Assembly (NCBI GenBank): GCA_024234435.1 | Contig: JACKOF010000001.1 | Coordinates: 1,240,001-1,304,000, forward strand | Source of the DNA: Pseudomonadales bacterium | GTDB lineage: Bacteria; Pseudomonadota; Gammaproteobacteria; Pseudomonadales; Porticoccaceae | DNA length: 64,000 nt | Direction of reading: 5' to 3' | Shown here: positions 54,423 through 62,486 of the stretch, one piece after another | Layout of the letters: each line of letters opens with the position of its first letter | Position numbering within the stretch: position 1 is the first letter of the stretch | The notes under the pieces: model-generated | What the model saw: only the letters and a program-made list of their open reading frames with translations | What the model was told of the DNA's origin: nothing | Databases searched by the model: none | Translations under genes and position numbers: made by a program

Positions 54423-55429
54423 CGGTTTAATGCTCCAATTCCAACAGCTGTGCGCAGCTTTTCCATAAATGGCTGACTGTATGCTCTTGCTTTTTCAGCA
54501 CCCTCTCGAAGCTTTTGCTCAATAAAATCCGTATTGTCCAGCAGCTCGTTATAGCGCTCTCTGGCCTCAGAGAGTTCACTGTTAACCAACTCAAACAACT
54601 GCTTCTTGGCTTCACCCCAGGCAATACCATTGGCAAACTCCTGACGCATGGCTTCAGTTTGCGCTGCTGTTGCAAATGCCTGCCATAATTGAAACACGGT
54701 TGATGTGTCAGGATCTTTCGGCTCACCAGGTTCCAATAGGTTGGTTTTAATTTTGTTGATATGCTTTTTAAGTTGTTTTTCTGGCAGAAATAATGGAATG
54801 GTATTGTTATAGCTCTTGCTCATTTTGCGCCCATCAAGCCCTTGCAGTACGGCGACATTGTCGTCCACAACCGCCTCGGGAAGTTGAAAATGCTCACCAT
54901 AAATATGGTTGAAGCGCTGGGCAATATCCCGGGCCATTTCAATATGCTGGATCTGGTCGCGCCCCACCGGCACGCGCTTGCCGTTAAACATAAGAATGTC
55001 AGATGCCATCAGAACCGGATAGGCAAACAGTCCCATGGTGATGCCATAATCGGCATCTTCACCGCTATCCAGATTCTTTTGTACTGAATCCTTGTAAGCA
55101 TGGGCACGATTCATCAACCCCTTGGCGGTGACACAGGTCAGCAGCCAGTTCAGTTCACTGATTTCCGGAATATCAGATTGCCGATAGAACACCACATTAT
55201 CCGTGTTTAACCCAAGAGCCAGCCAGGTGGCCGCAATCTCCAGTGTGGACTGATGTACTTTGGCCGGTTCCTGGCACTTGATCAGCGCGTGGTAATCCGC
55301 GAGAAAGTAATACGCGTTACCTGTACCCTGTTGGCTGGCCACGATAGCCGGGCGGATAGCACCTACATAATTGCCCAAATGAGGTGTTCCCGTGGTCGTG
55401 ATACCGGTCAGTAAAGTATTGTCATTCAT
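54419..55429 (-). CDS. trpS: Tryptophanyl-tRNA synthetase
   Basis: 336 residues from the ATG at 55429, where Pseudomonas-type TrpS proteins begin (LLTGITTTGTPHLGNYVGAI). Class I signatures: TPHLGNY (HIGH-like, ~14) and GRKMSKSYNN (KMSKS, ~195). It charges tRNA-Trp in the cytoplasm. An ATG at 55468 would add 13 residues unlike the family. Followed by an overlapping small exported-protein gene. The upstream M18 gene ends ~97 bases away. Confidence 0.96.
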   Translation of the reverse strand: MNDNTLLTGITTTGTPHLGNYVGAIRPAIVASQQGTGNAYYFLADYHALIKCQEPAKVHQSTLEIAATWLALGLNTDNVVFYRQSDIPEISELNWLLTCVTAKGLMNRAHAYKDSVQKNLDSGEDADYGITMGLFAYPVLMASDILMFNGKRVPVGRDQIQHIEMARDIAQRFNHIYGEHFQLPEAVVDDNVAVLQGLDGRKMSKSYNNTIPLFLPEKQLKKHINKIKTNLLEPGEPKDPDTSTVFQLWQAFATAAQTEAMRQEFANGIAWGEAKKQLFELVNSELSEARERYNELLDNTDFIEQKLREGAEKARAYSQPFMEKLRTAVGIGALNR

Positions 55430-55525
55430 GGCTGGTGAGTTTTTCCATATATCAGCTAAAGACGTCATTCTACGTATTTAACAGTTTCAATAAAGTTATA
55501 ACGTTATCCGGAGTGTCGATGCCGC

Positions 55526-56839
55526 CTAACTTATTTGCAGAATATCGGTATGGTTATAAAAAGACCGCAACACGCGATAAAGGCTATAAGCATCGTCACT
55601 GCCTGCCAGCTCACGAATGGAGTGCATCGCAAAGGTAGGCACACCCACATCGAGTGTTGGCACACCGATATTTGAAGCCGTAATCGGGCCAATCGTGCTG
55701 CCGCAACCCAGATCTGTTCGATTGACGAACACTTGAACAGGAACCTGCTCTCGTTCGCAAAGCACACGAAATAGCGATGAAGTCAGGCTTGATGTGGCGT
55801 AGCGCTGATTCGAGTTCACCTTAATCACCGGCCCGGCATTAAGCACTGGTCCATGATTAGCATCATGTTTATCGGCAAAGTTCGGGTGTATGCCGTGAGC
55901 ATTATCCGCCGACACCATAAGAGAATTATTGATCACGCAAGTTCTCTCTTCGGCGTCAGGGTAAAGACGTTCCAGCACTGACTGTAACATCGGCCCCTGG
56001 GCTCCACAGGCTGATACACTGCCTACTTCTTCGTGGTCATTACACACCAGCAATGTGGTTACTTCTGTACCTGCACCGAGCAGTGCCTGTAAACCGGTAT
56101 AACAGCTGAGCAGGTTGTCGAGTCGCGCACTGGCGATAAAGTCATTATACAAACCAACCACCGCAGGTTTCTGGCAATCGTAGAAACAAAGTTCGTAATC
56201 CAGCACCTGCAATTCTTTTTGATCATCCCCCTCGCTCAATAACTCGGCGGCAAGCAAAGTTCGAAAATCCTCATAGCGGTTTTCACCTTGAGCAAACATC
56301 AGGGGAGGAATGTCCGTTTGCGGGTTCACCTTGTGGTTTTCGTTGGCTTCCCGATCAAGATGAATCGCCAGGCTCGGTATTACTGCAACCGGCTTTTTGA
56401 AGTCCACCAGCTTGTGCTGAATAACCGGACTGTTACCATCACGATAGACAACCCGGCCAGCTATCGAGAGATCCCGATCAAACCAGGGGTTAAGTAATGC
56501 ACCACCATAGACTTCCACGCCGACCTGGAAGTAATTGTTTTTCTTTATTTCCGGCTGGGGCTTCACCTTAAGACAGGGGCTGTCGGTGTGTGCACCGACC
56601 ATGCGAATACCGAATTTCGATGCCGGTTGCTGGCCCGTAATAAAAGCAATGATAGACGATGCATTGCGGGTTACGAAGTAGCGACCGGCAGGCTGTAATT
56701 GCCACTTTTGGCTATCAGAGAGCTCAACAAAGCCTGCTTCCAGTAACGTGTCTCGCATAGAGTCCACCGCATGAAAAGGTGTTGGTGATGCACCGATAAA
56801 ATCCAGCAGGCCTTGATTGTAGTTTTGTTGTTTGATCAT
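55526..56839 (-). CDS. apeB: M18-family aminopeptidase
   Basis: 437 residues. A metal-dependent aminopeptidase of the aspartyl aminopeptidase (DAP/ApeB) family. VGAHTDSPCLKVKP (~84) and DNLLSCYTGLQALL, CNDHEEVGSVS (~265), SADNAHGIHPNF (~310) and HSIRELAGSDD (~408) supply the two-zinc ligands and catalytic glutamate. Length matches the family (~430). It lies upstream of trpS on the same strand. Substrate is probably short peptides with an acidic or neutral N-terminus. Confidence 0.94.
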   Translation of the reverse strand: MIKQQNYNQGLLDFIGASPTPFHAVDSMRDTLLEAGFVELSDSQKWQLQPAGRYFVTRNASSIIAFITGQQPASKFGIRMVGAHTDSPCLKVKPQPEIKKNNYFQVGVEVYGGALLNPWFDRDLSIAGRVVYRDGNSPVIQHKLVDFKKPVAVIPSLAIHLDREANENHKVNPQTDIPPLMFAQGENRYEDFRTLLAAELLSEGDDQKELQVLDYELCFYDCQKPAVVGLYNDFIASARLDNLLSCYTGLQALLGAGTEVTTLLVCNDHEEVGSVSACGAQGPMLQSVLERLYPDAEERTCVINNSLMVSADNAHGIHPNFADKHDANHGPVLNAGPVIKVNSNQRYATSSLTSSLFRVLCEREQVPVQVFVNRTDLGCGSTIGPITASNIGVPTLDVGVPTFAMHSIRELAGSDDAYSLYRVLRSFYNHTDILQIS

Positions 56840-56854
56840 TATGCAAATTTCCGT

Positions 56855-56959
56855 TTACTGATTTGTCTGAGGGGCTGCCCAAGAGATCCGCTGCCATATT
56901 AAAGCCGTACCCGCAATACTGAAAGCTGCCACAACGCCTGCTTCAAGGATAGGCACCAT
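56855..56959 (-). CDS. Possible small membrane peptide
   Basis: A 34-codon frame starting with ATG (MVPILEAGVVAAFSIAG...), mostly one hydrophobic helix, fills the gap between uppP and the M18 gene. It begins seven bases after the uppP stop. The ribosome site is weak and no homologue is known to me, so this is a candidate only. Confidence 0.25.
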   Translation of the reverse strand: MVPILEAGVVAAFSIAGTALIWQRISWAAPQTNQ

Positions 56960-56965
56960 CACTTG

Positions 56966-57763
56966 TCACACCGCCATAACAGCGATCAAAACAATACCGA
57001 GCAATAACCGATAAATCACAAAAGGCGTCATACCAATACGATTAATCAGTTTCAGAAAATAATGTATGCACAGGTAAGCGGCGATACCAGAAAGAATAGT
57101 TCCCGTTGCAATATCAACCCAGGGCACATGCTCCAGTTGCCGAAGCTGTAACACCTTGTACCCACCACTCAGAGTAATCACCGGAATGGCCATCAGAAAA
57201 GAGAAGCGTGCCGCTGATTCCCGGTTAAACCCCAGCGCCAACGCAGCTGTAATGGTGATACCGGAACGGGAAGTGCCGGGAATCAATGCCAACGCCTGAG
57301 CAACGCCCACAAACAATGCCGAGCGCCAGTTAAACTGGTTAAGCGATAGGCTGCGACTGCCTTTGCGATCAGCCCATCCCAGCAGCAATCCGAAAACAAT
57401 TGTTGTTGCTGCAATCACGGCGATTGAGCGTAAGTGATTTTCAATAAATTCATCAAACACCAGACCCGCCAAACCAGCCGGAATCGTCGCCAGAATAAGA
57501 TACCAGCCAAGCCGACTTTCCGGGGTGACTCCAGCCCCAAGGAAGCTGCCAAACCAGCAGCCGATCAGCTCTACAATCTCTTTACGAAAATAACCGATGA
57601 CAGCAATCAGTGACCCTACATGCACAGCAACATCAAAAGCCAGTCCCTGATCATTCCAGCCCAGCAATGCAGAGGGCAAAATCAAATGGGCTGAGCTGGA
57701 AATAGGCAGAAATTCGGTAAGGCCCTGAATAATAGCCAGGGCGATAATTTCAATAATGTCCAT
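56966..57763 (-). CDS. uppP: Undecaprenyl-diphosphatase
   Basis: 265 residues, BacA type, with about eight membrane helices. EFLPISSSAHLIL (~18) and PGTSRSGITI (~168) are the two catalytic motifs (with Glu, His and Arg) facing the periplasm. It dephosphorylates undecaprenyl diphosphate so the lipid carrier can re-enter peptidoglycan and O-antigen synthesis, and confers bacitracin tolerance. It follows tsaB by 8 bases, probably on one transcript. Confidence 0.96.
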   Translation of the reverse strand: MDIIEIIALAIIQGLTEFLPISSSAHLILPSALLGWNDQGLAFDVAVHVGSLIAVIGYFRKEIVELIGCWFGSFLGAGVTPESRLGWYLILATIPAGLAGLVFDEFIENHLRSIAVIAATTIVFGLLLGWADRKGSRSLSLNQFNWRSALFVGVAQALALIPGTSRSGITITAALALGFNRESAARFSFLMAIPVITLSGGYKVLQLRQLEHVPWVDIATGTILSGIAAYLCIHYFLKLINRIGMTPFVIYRLLLGIVLIAVMAV

Positions 57764-57771
57764 GAAACGCC

Positions 57772-58551
57772 TTAACTTCCTTTATGGTTACTATTTTGTT
57801 CTGTATTACCGGCTGAGGTCTCGGCATCTCTTAAGCGCCGACGCTTCTGCCAGGTAATTCTGTCACGTAGATAGAGAGGCTGAACACGCTCGATATTCTC
57901 AAACGCACCTTCATCAAACTTGTTGACAGCAATGGTCAACACCGCTTTTGCATCAGGATAAAATTCTGCGGCTACGCTTGCAGGCTGTAGAGACAACCTG
58001 TCAGCATAATTCCAACCATCACCTATCAGGTGAAGATCTGAGTTCTCATGACTCAAGAAAGCGATATTCAGGTTTATTTGTTCTGGCGCACAGAGGCTGT
58101 CATTACACAGTCTTTGCAGCTCGTTGTTGTCTGCCACACAAAACAGCGCCCAATAACACTCATCCATACGGGCATCCATAATCGACAATAGCAAACTCCC
58201 CACAGGAAACTTGAACCGGTGGCAGGCCGATACTGCCATTGCTTCCAGGCTGGAAACCGGTACAACCGGCAGGTCAGCACCATATGCAATACCTTGCGCC
58301 ACGCCAAAGCCAATGCGAACACCTGTAAATGAACCAGGCCCTACAGTAAACCCTAATGCATTGATGGACGACAGATCCAACCGCGCTTCAGCCAAAACAT
58401 CATCAATCATCGGTAACAGCAAGCGAGTATGCTTCCGGCTAGCCACCTCAAAACGGGAAAATATACTTCCCCGATACTGTAGCGCGACGGAACAGGCTTC
58501 AGTGGATGTATCCAGGCACAATAAAGTGGAATTCGAGTTGGCAGCAGACAA
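57772..58551 (-). CDS. tsaB: tRNA threonylcarbamoyladenosine biosynthesis protein TsaB
   Basis: 259 residues. TsaB joins TsaD and TsaE to make t6A37 in ANN-decoding tRNAs. The ASKHA-fold N-terminus has LLCLDTSTEACSVALQ and LGFTVGPGSFTGVRIGFGVA (~61-80). The C-terminal ~60 residues are longer than in E. coli (231). No ATG is available near the start. TTG at 58551 has GGGGGA 7 bases before it, but the TTG sits in the U-tract of an upstream terminator and the GGGGGA is its 3' stem. A second TTG at residue 11 has no site. Confidence 0.92.
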   Translation of the reverse strand: MSAANSNSTLLCLDTSTEACSVALQYRGSIFSRFEVASRKHTRLLLPMIDDVLAEARLDLSSINALGFTVGPGSFTGVRIGFGVAQGIAYGADLPVVPVSSLEAMAVSACHRFKFPVGSLLLSIMDARMDECYWALFCVADNNELQRLCNDSLCAPEQINLNIAFLSHENSDLHLIGDGWNYADRLSLQPASVAAEFYPDAKAVLTIAVNKFDEGAFENIERVQPLYLRDRITWQKRRRLRDAETSAGNTEQNSNHKGS

Positions 58552-58580
58552 AAAAAATCCCCCGGGCTAAGCGGGGGATT
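58550..58580 (-). terminator. Rho-independent terminator overlapping the tsaB start
   Basis: On the minus strand AATCCCCCG pairs with CGGGGGATT (58580-58572 with 58564-58556) around a 7-base loop, followed by eight T residues (58557-58550). It is about 55 bases after the AlgP-like stop. The last T and the first two bases of tsaB's TTG are shared, so the structure controls either termination before tsaB or access to its start. Confidence 0.85.
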
Positions 58581-58634
58581 GTAACCTATCAGTATATGAA
58601 ATGAATGTGCTTATTAAAAAACAGTGCCCTGTCA

Positions 58635-59552
58635 CTACGAAGAGGTTTGCTCTGTTGGCGCTGGTGCAGCACTGACCGCAGGTTGAGGCGCGGCAGGTTT
58701 GTTGGCCGGCGTTTTCTTAACTGCTGGTTTTTTGGCCGGTGCTTTTTTCGCTGGCGCCTTTTTCACTGCAGGCTTTTTAGCCGGTGCTTTCTTGGCCGCA
58801 GCTTTCTTGGCGGGAGCCTTTTTCACCGCAGGCTTTTTAGCGGGTGCTTTTTTGGCCGCAGTTTTTTTGGCGGTCGCCTTTTTCACCGCAGGCTTCTTAG
58901 CGGACGCTTTCTTGGCAGGCGCTTTTTTAGCCGCGGGCTTCTTCGCTGCAGACTTCCTGGCTGGTGCTTTTTTCGTAGTTGCGCTTGTTTCGATGCCCGC
59001 TTTTTTCAACAAATCTCTGACTTCTTTTTCAACCCGCTTTTCAACATCGTTAACTCGTGCAGAAACTTTTTTGGCGTAAGCTTTAATCTTTTTGGCTTCG
59101 GCTGCGGCATTGCTTTTTTTCCAGTTTTCCTCAAATTTAGCACGCGCCTTTTTCATTTCTTTCTCGGCACCATCTCTGAGCTTACTTTCAAACTCTTCAA
59201 TGCGTTCCCGAGCCTTATCTTCAGCTTCACGGACTTTATCCTGAAGTTTGGCTATCTTGACTTCCATACGAGCACCAGTCACTTTTTCCTGCATTTTATC
59301 CAGCTTTTTGAGATTGCTTTGAACTTCAGACTGAGCCGACTTCAATGCTTTTTCAGCAGCATCCGTTGCCTTCTTGGTCATCCGGTCCCTGGCAGCCAAC
59401 GCTTTTTTCTTGGCCGCTTTCACCTTTTTAATCTGGATATCGGTTTCTTTTTGAGCTTTTGATAAAGCATCATGAGCTTTGTCGAGCAGAGAGTTCATAG
59501 GACTTTTTGCAGTCTTGCTTTTACGAGTTGTTTTTTTTGCGGCTTTGGCCAT
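58635..59552 (-). CDS. algP: AlgP-like histone/phasin-like Lys-Ala-rich protein
   Basis: 305 residues. Residues ~15-185 are charged helices with coiled-coil character (AQKETDIQIKKVKAAKKKAL). From ~190 there is a tail of PAAKK/PAVKK-type repeats ending in APAPTEQTSS, the hallmark of AlgP/PhaF-like DNA-binding proteins resembling the C-terminus of histone H1. Such proteins bind the nucleoid and, in PhaF, also polyester granules. No pha genes are near. GGAG precedes the ATG at 59552. The repeat tail length is prone to slippage. Confidence 0.85.
   Translation of the reverse strand: MAKAAKKTTRKSKTAKSPMNSLLDKAHDALSKAQKETDIQIKKVKAAKKKALAARDRMTKKATDAAEKALKSAQSEVQSNLKKLDKMQEKVTGARMEVKIAKLQDKVREAEDKARERIEEFESKLRDGAEKEMKKARAKFEENWKKSNAAAEAKKIKAYAKKVSARVNDVEKRVEKEVRDLLKKAGIETSATTKKAPARKSAAKKPAAKKAPAKKASAKKPAVKKATAKKTAAKKAPAKKPAVKKAPAKKAAAKKAPAKKPAVKKAPAKKAPAKKPAVKKTPANKPAAPQPAVSAAPAPTEQTSS
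58690..58970 (-). repeat. Degenerate tandem repeat array in the AlgP-like gene
   Basis: Near-identical units encoding AAKKAPAKK/PAVKKAPAKK recur about every 27-60 bases, with G/C-third-position drift. Coding origin explains the periodicity; recombination between units could change the tail length. Confidence 0.8.
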
Positions 59553-59704
59553 TTTTTTTGCTCCTACCTAAATAATAAGTGCACTGAAGAAACCCCATTT
59601 CTAGCTTTACCCCAAGGGCTTGATCAGATTCTATGCAATATATTTTATTTTTCCAGAGTTTTATGCATTTTTATTGCGAATACTCAAAAAAATGTTGACA
59701 GTTT

Positions 59705-60685
59705 TTAATAAATTCTGTCTTGGATCAGATTTGCCAGCATATCAACAAACGTCTTTCTGTCATTGAGACAGGGGATATAGGCATATTCTTTCCCCCCCGA
59801 ATTTATAAACAGATCCCGATTTTCCATATTGAGTTCTTCGAGTGTTTCCAGGCAGTCAACAGTAAATGCCGGGCTCACTACATCGACACTTTCAAGGCCA
59901 GCAGCTCCCCACGCTTTCAAGGTTTCTTCTGTATAGGGTTTTACCCACTGCTTGGGACCAAAGCGTGACTGAAAACTGTAAGCCCAATCGTCATCCTTCA
60001 ACGCAAGGGCTTTTGCCAACGACTCGGCCGTCGCGCGACAATGTTCCGGATAGGGATCACCTTTGTCAGCATACGCTTGGGGTATGCCATGAAATGACAT
60101 TAACAATTTTTGTTTCCGGCCATTGTTCTGCCAAAAGTCTTGCACACTTTCTGCCAGCGCAGCGATATAGTCTTTTCGCTGATAAAAACTTTTTACCAGC
60201 GTTAACTCGGGCACATCCCTTGTCTCTTTTATAAACCTCGACACCTGATCCCAAACCGCTCCTGTCGTGGTACTGGAATATTGTGGATACATGGGAATGA
60301 TCACAAAGCTCTGCACCCCTTCAGCTATAAGATTTTTCATCTGTTCTTCAATAGAGGGCCGACCATAAGTGCTGGCTTCCGCAACCACCGGAGCAAAATC
60401 GCCCAAGCGTTCCGTCATTACTTTTTGTACCATCTGCACTTGCCTGCCAGAAATGACTTTTAACGGCGAGCCTTCGGACCACCAGATCTTCCGGTAGGCC
60501 TGGGCTGATTTTTTCGCACGCAAAGGCACAATCAAACCACGCAACAATGGTTGCCAAAACCATGCTGGAGCTTCAATAACTCTTGGATCGGAAAGAAATG
60601 CTTTGAGAAAGTTACCGACTGCTTTTTTATCCGGCGATTCCGGCGTTCCCAGGTTAACTAAAATGACAGCGAAATGTTTGGACAT
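59705..60685 (-). CDS. hemH: Ferrochelatase
   Basis: 326 residues from the ATG at 60685 (MSKHFAVILVNLGTPESPDK). HemH inserts ferrous iron into protoporphyrin IX, the last haem step. The FAVILVNLGTPESP opening, SFHGIPQAYADKGDPYPEH (~190; His in the active site) and DVVSPAFTVDCLETLEE (~268) are family signatures. An open frame to 60778 adds 31 residues not seen in the family. It precedes the AlgP-like gene; adk lies upstream (133-base gap). Confidence 0.96.
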   Translation of the reverse strand: MSKHFAVILVNLGTPESPDKKAVGNFLKAFLSDPRVIEAPAWFWQPLLRGLIVPLRAKKSAQAYRKIWWSEGSPLKVISGRQVQMVQKVMTERLGDFAPVVAEASTYGRPSIEEQMKNLIAEGVQSFVIIPMYPQYSSTTTGAVWDQVSRFIKETRDVPELTLVKSFYQRKDYIAALAESVQDFWQNNGRKQKLLMSFHGIPQAYADKGDPYPEHCRATAESLAKALALKDDDWAYSFQSRFGPKQWVKPYTEETLKAWGAAGLESVDVVSPAFTVDCLETLEELNMENRDLFINSGGKEYAYIPCLNDRKTFVDMLANLIQDRIY

Positions 60686-60818
60686 AGCAGCTCTGTACTC
60701 AATTTCAATGGGGTTGTGCGTTTCGATATCGGTTACGGAATAGATACCAAAATGGGTTCCGAAGAACCCATTTTGCATTGCCTAGTATTCAGCAGCAAGG
60801 GATGCCAGCGCCCAAAAA

Positions 60819-61472
60819 TCAGCTGAAAATTTTCTCTAGTCTTGCCTGCACAGCACTCAGCTCACCCACGCCGTCTACCTGGGCGTACTCGGGCGCGTTT
60901 TCAGCGCCACCCTCAGCCAGAGCACTGTAAAAGGCAACCAGAGGCTCTGTCTGGTCGTGATAAACAGCAAGGCGATTGCGAACGGTTTCTTCCTTGTCGT
61001 CCTCGCGTTGAACAAGAGGTTCTCCCGTTACATCATCAAGACCTTCCTGTTGCGGCGGGTTGTGCTGGACATGGTAGATACGGCCAGAAGGCTCATGAAC
61101 CCTTCTACCGCTCAATCGCGCAACAATTTCTTCATCGGCAACTTGAATTTCCAACACCTTGTCTATGGCTACACCCTGAGCAAGCAATGCTTCAGCTTGA
61201 GGGATAGTGCGGGGGAACCCATCGAACAAAAATCCGTTAACGCAGTCTGGTCGCTGAATTCGCTCCTGCACCAAAGCAATAATCAACTCGTCTGAAACCA
61301 GACCTCCGGCAGCCATGATTTCCTTGGCCTGCAGACCAAGAGCGGTGCCCTCCTTGACTGCGGCTCTCAACATATCTCCTGTAGAGATCTGCGGGATGCC
61401 AAATTTCTCCGTGATGTATTGTGCCTGAGTACCTTTACCAGCGCCCGGGGGGCCCAACAGGATAATGCGCAT
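60819..61472 (-). CDS. adk: Adenylate kinase
   Basis: 217 residues from the ATG at 61472, preceded by GGAGAACGAGTG. Adk interconverts ATP, AMP and ADP. The P-loop GPPGAGKGTQ (~8), STGDMLRAA (~30, AMP binding) and FLFDGFPRT (~80) are present. The LID domain (~120-160) has GRRVHEPSGRIYHVQHNPPQ and no zinc cysteines, as in enterobacteria. Open frame to 61547 is not family-like. Confidence 0.97.
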   Translation of the reverse strand: MRIILLGPPGAGKGTQAQYITEKFGIPQISTGDMLRAAVKEGTALGLQAKEIMAAGGLVSDELIIALVQERIQRPDCVNGFLFDGFPRTIPQAEALLAQGVAIDKVLEIQVADEEIVARLSGRRVHEPSGRIYHVQHNPPQQEGLDDVTGEPLVQREDDKEETVRNRLAVYHDQTEPLVAFYSALAEGGAENAPEYAQVDGVGELSAVQARLEKIFS

Positions 61473-61629
61473 CACTCGTTCTCCACTGTATGTAATCAAC
61501 CAATCAGGGGCCAAAGCCGGAGCCACCCCAAACAAGGAGGCGAACATTACACGTAAAGGGGTGGATTCTCAAGCTTGACAAGCTTTCAGCGTCAGCGAAA
61601 CAAGGCGCATAAAAACATGTCCAGAAGCC

Positions 61630-61722
61630 TCACCGGGTGTGTTTTTTACTCGCTTCCCACAGCTCATCAAGTTGTTGTAGATTCAGGCTATCAACGGACT
61701 GTTGTCGCGCCACAGCTTGCTA
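61630..61722 (-). pseudogene. Detached 3' end of mazG behind an in-frame amber codon
   Basis: In the mazG frame the TAG (61722-61720) is followed by 29 sense codons and a TGA (61632-61630). They encode QAVARQQSVDSLNLQQLDEL followed by WEASKKHTR. Other MazG proteins continue exactly here with YIEQ..., a LDELW-like helix and a charged end, so this looks like the real C-terminus with CAG changed to TAG. Confidence 0.75.
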
Positions 61723-62448
61723 CTCAATATATGCAAAGCGATGTTCGAACTTTCTCGAGGACTGGCGCAACGCACCTTCGGCATCAACACCGAGATGCCG
61801 ACACAGGTTGACAACCGAAAAAAGCACATCACCGAGCTCTTCTTCGATAGCAGCCTTGTTGCCATCCAGTATTGCAGCTTTAGCCTCACCCACTTCTTCA
61901 TCCAGTTTGTCTACGACACCTTCTATTGTTGGCCAGTCGAAGCCACAGCTGGCGGCACGCTTCTGAAGTTTAGCTGCCCGAGCCAGAGCGGGAATACTGA
62001 GTGGAATGTCAGCCAGCATGCTCTTCTGCCCTTTTTCTGCACGCGCCTGCCTCTTAATTACTTCCCAGTTCTGTTTGATATCTGTATCGGCATGCGGCTC
62101 TCCTGCTTTTCGCTTACTATGCAATGAACCATCCGGAAAAACATGCGGGTGTCGCACAACCAGCTTTTCCACCAGGGTTGACACCACCTCGGAAAACTCA
62201 AATAGCGATTGCTCTTCAGCTAACTGTGTATAGAAAACCACTTGAAATAACAGATCACCCAGCTCTTCTTTCAGGTGCGGGTAATCTTCTCGCTCAATAG
62301 CGTCAACAACTTCGTAAACCTCTTCCAGCGTGTAGGGAACGATGGACTGAAAACTCTGCTTTAAATCCCAGGGGCAACCGGTTTGCGGATCACGGAGCCG
62401 ATCCATCAGGTAGCGTAAGTCATCGAGGGTGTAATCTGTATTTTCCAC
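61720..62448 (-). CDS. mazG: Nucleoside triphosphate pyrophosphohydrolase MazG, C-terminally truncated
   Basis: 242 residues as translated. MazG hydrolyses all NTPs to NMP and, downstream of relA in E. coli, lowers ppGpp stress effects. Two tandem MazG domains: residues ~15-115 (GCPWDLKQSF, LEEVYEVVDAIE, EELGDLLFQVVFY) and ~150-225 (GVVDKLDEEVGEAKAAI, EEELGDVLFSVVN), with the ExxE and ExxD metal-binding sets. The protein stops at FAYIE because of a TAG; the missing ~29 residues lie in frame downstream. GTG at 62448 is the most likely start, with AGGGAT upstream. The gene follows relA by 38 bases. Confidence 0.9.
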   Translation of the reverse strand: MENTDYTLDDLRYLMDRLRDPQTGCPWDLKQSFQSIVPYTLEEVYEVVDAIEREDYPHLKEELGDLLFQVVFYTQLAEEQSLFEFSEVVSTLVEKLVVRHPHVFPDGSLHSKRKAGEPHADTDIKQNWEVIKRQARAEKGQKSMLADIPLSIPALARAAKLQKRAASCGFDWPTIEGVVDKLDEEVGEAKAAILDGNKAAIEEELGDVLFSVVNLCRHLGVDAEGALRQSSRKFEHRFAYIE

Positions 62449-62486
62449 GGGTATCCCTGTTGATTGCTTACATCTCAAATGCAAAT

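Noticed and set aside
58690..58970. Repeated units resembling a CRISPR array
   Set aside because: Units are variable in spacing, lie in a coding frame and encode the AlgP-type tail; there are no unique spacers.
58605..59462. Long plus-strand open frames opposite the AlgP-like gene (Arg/Phe/Gly-rich)
   Set aside because: They are antisense shadows of the Lys/Ala-rich repeats; composition is artefactual and no ribosome site is present.
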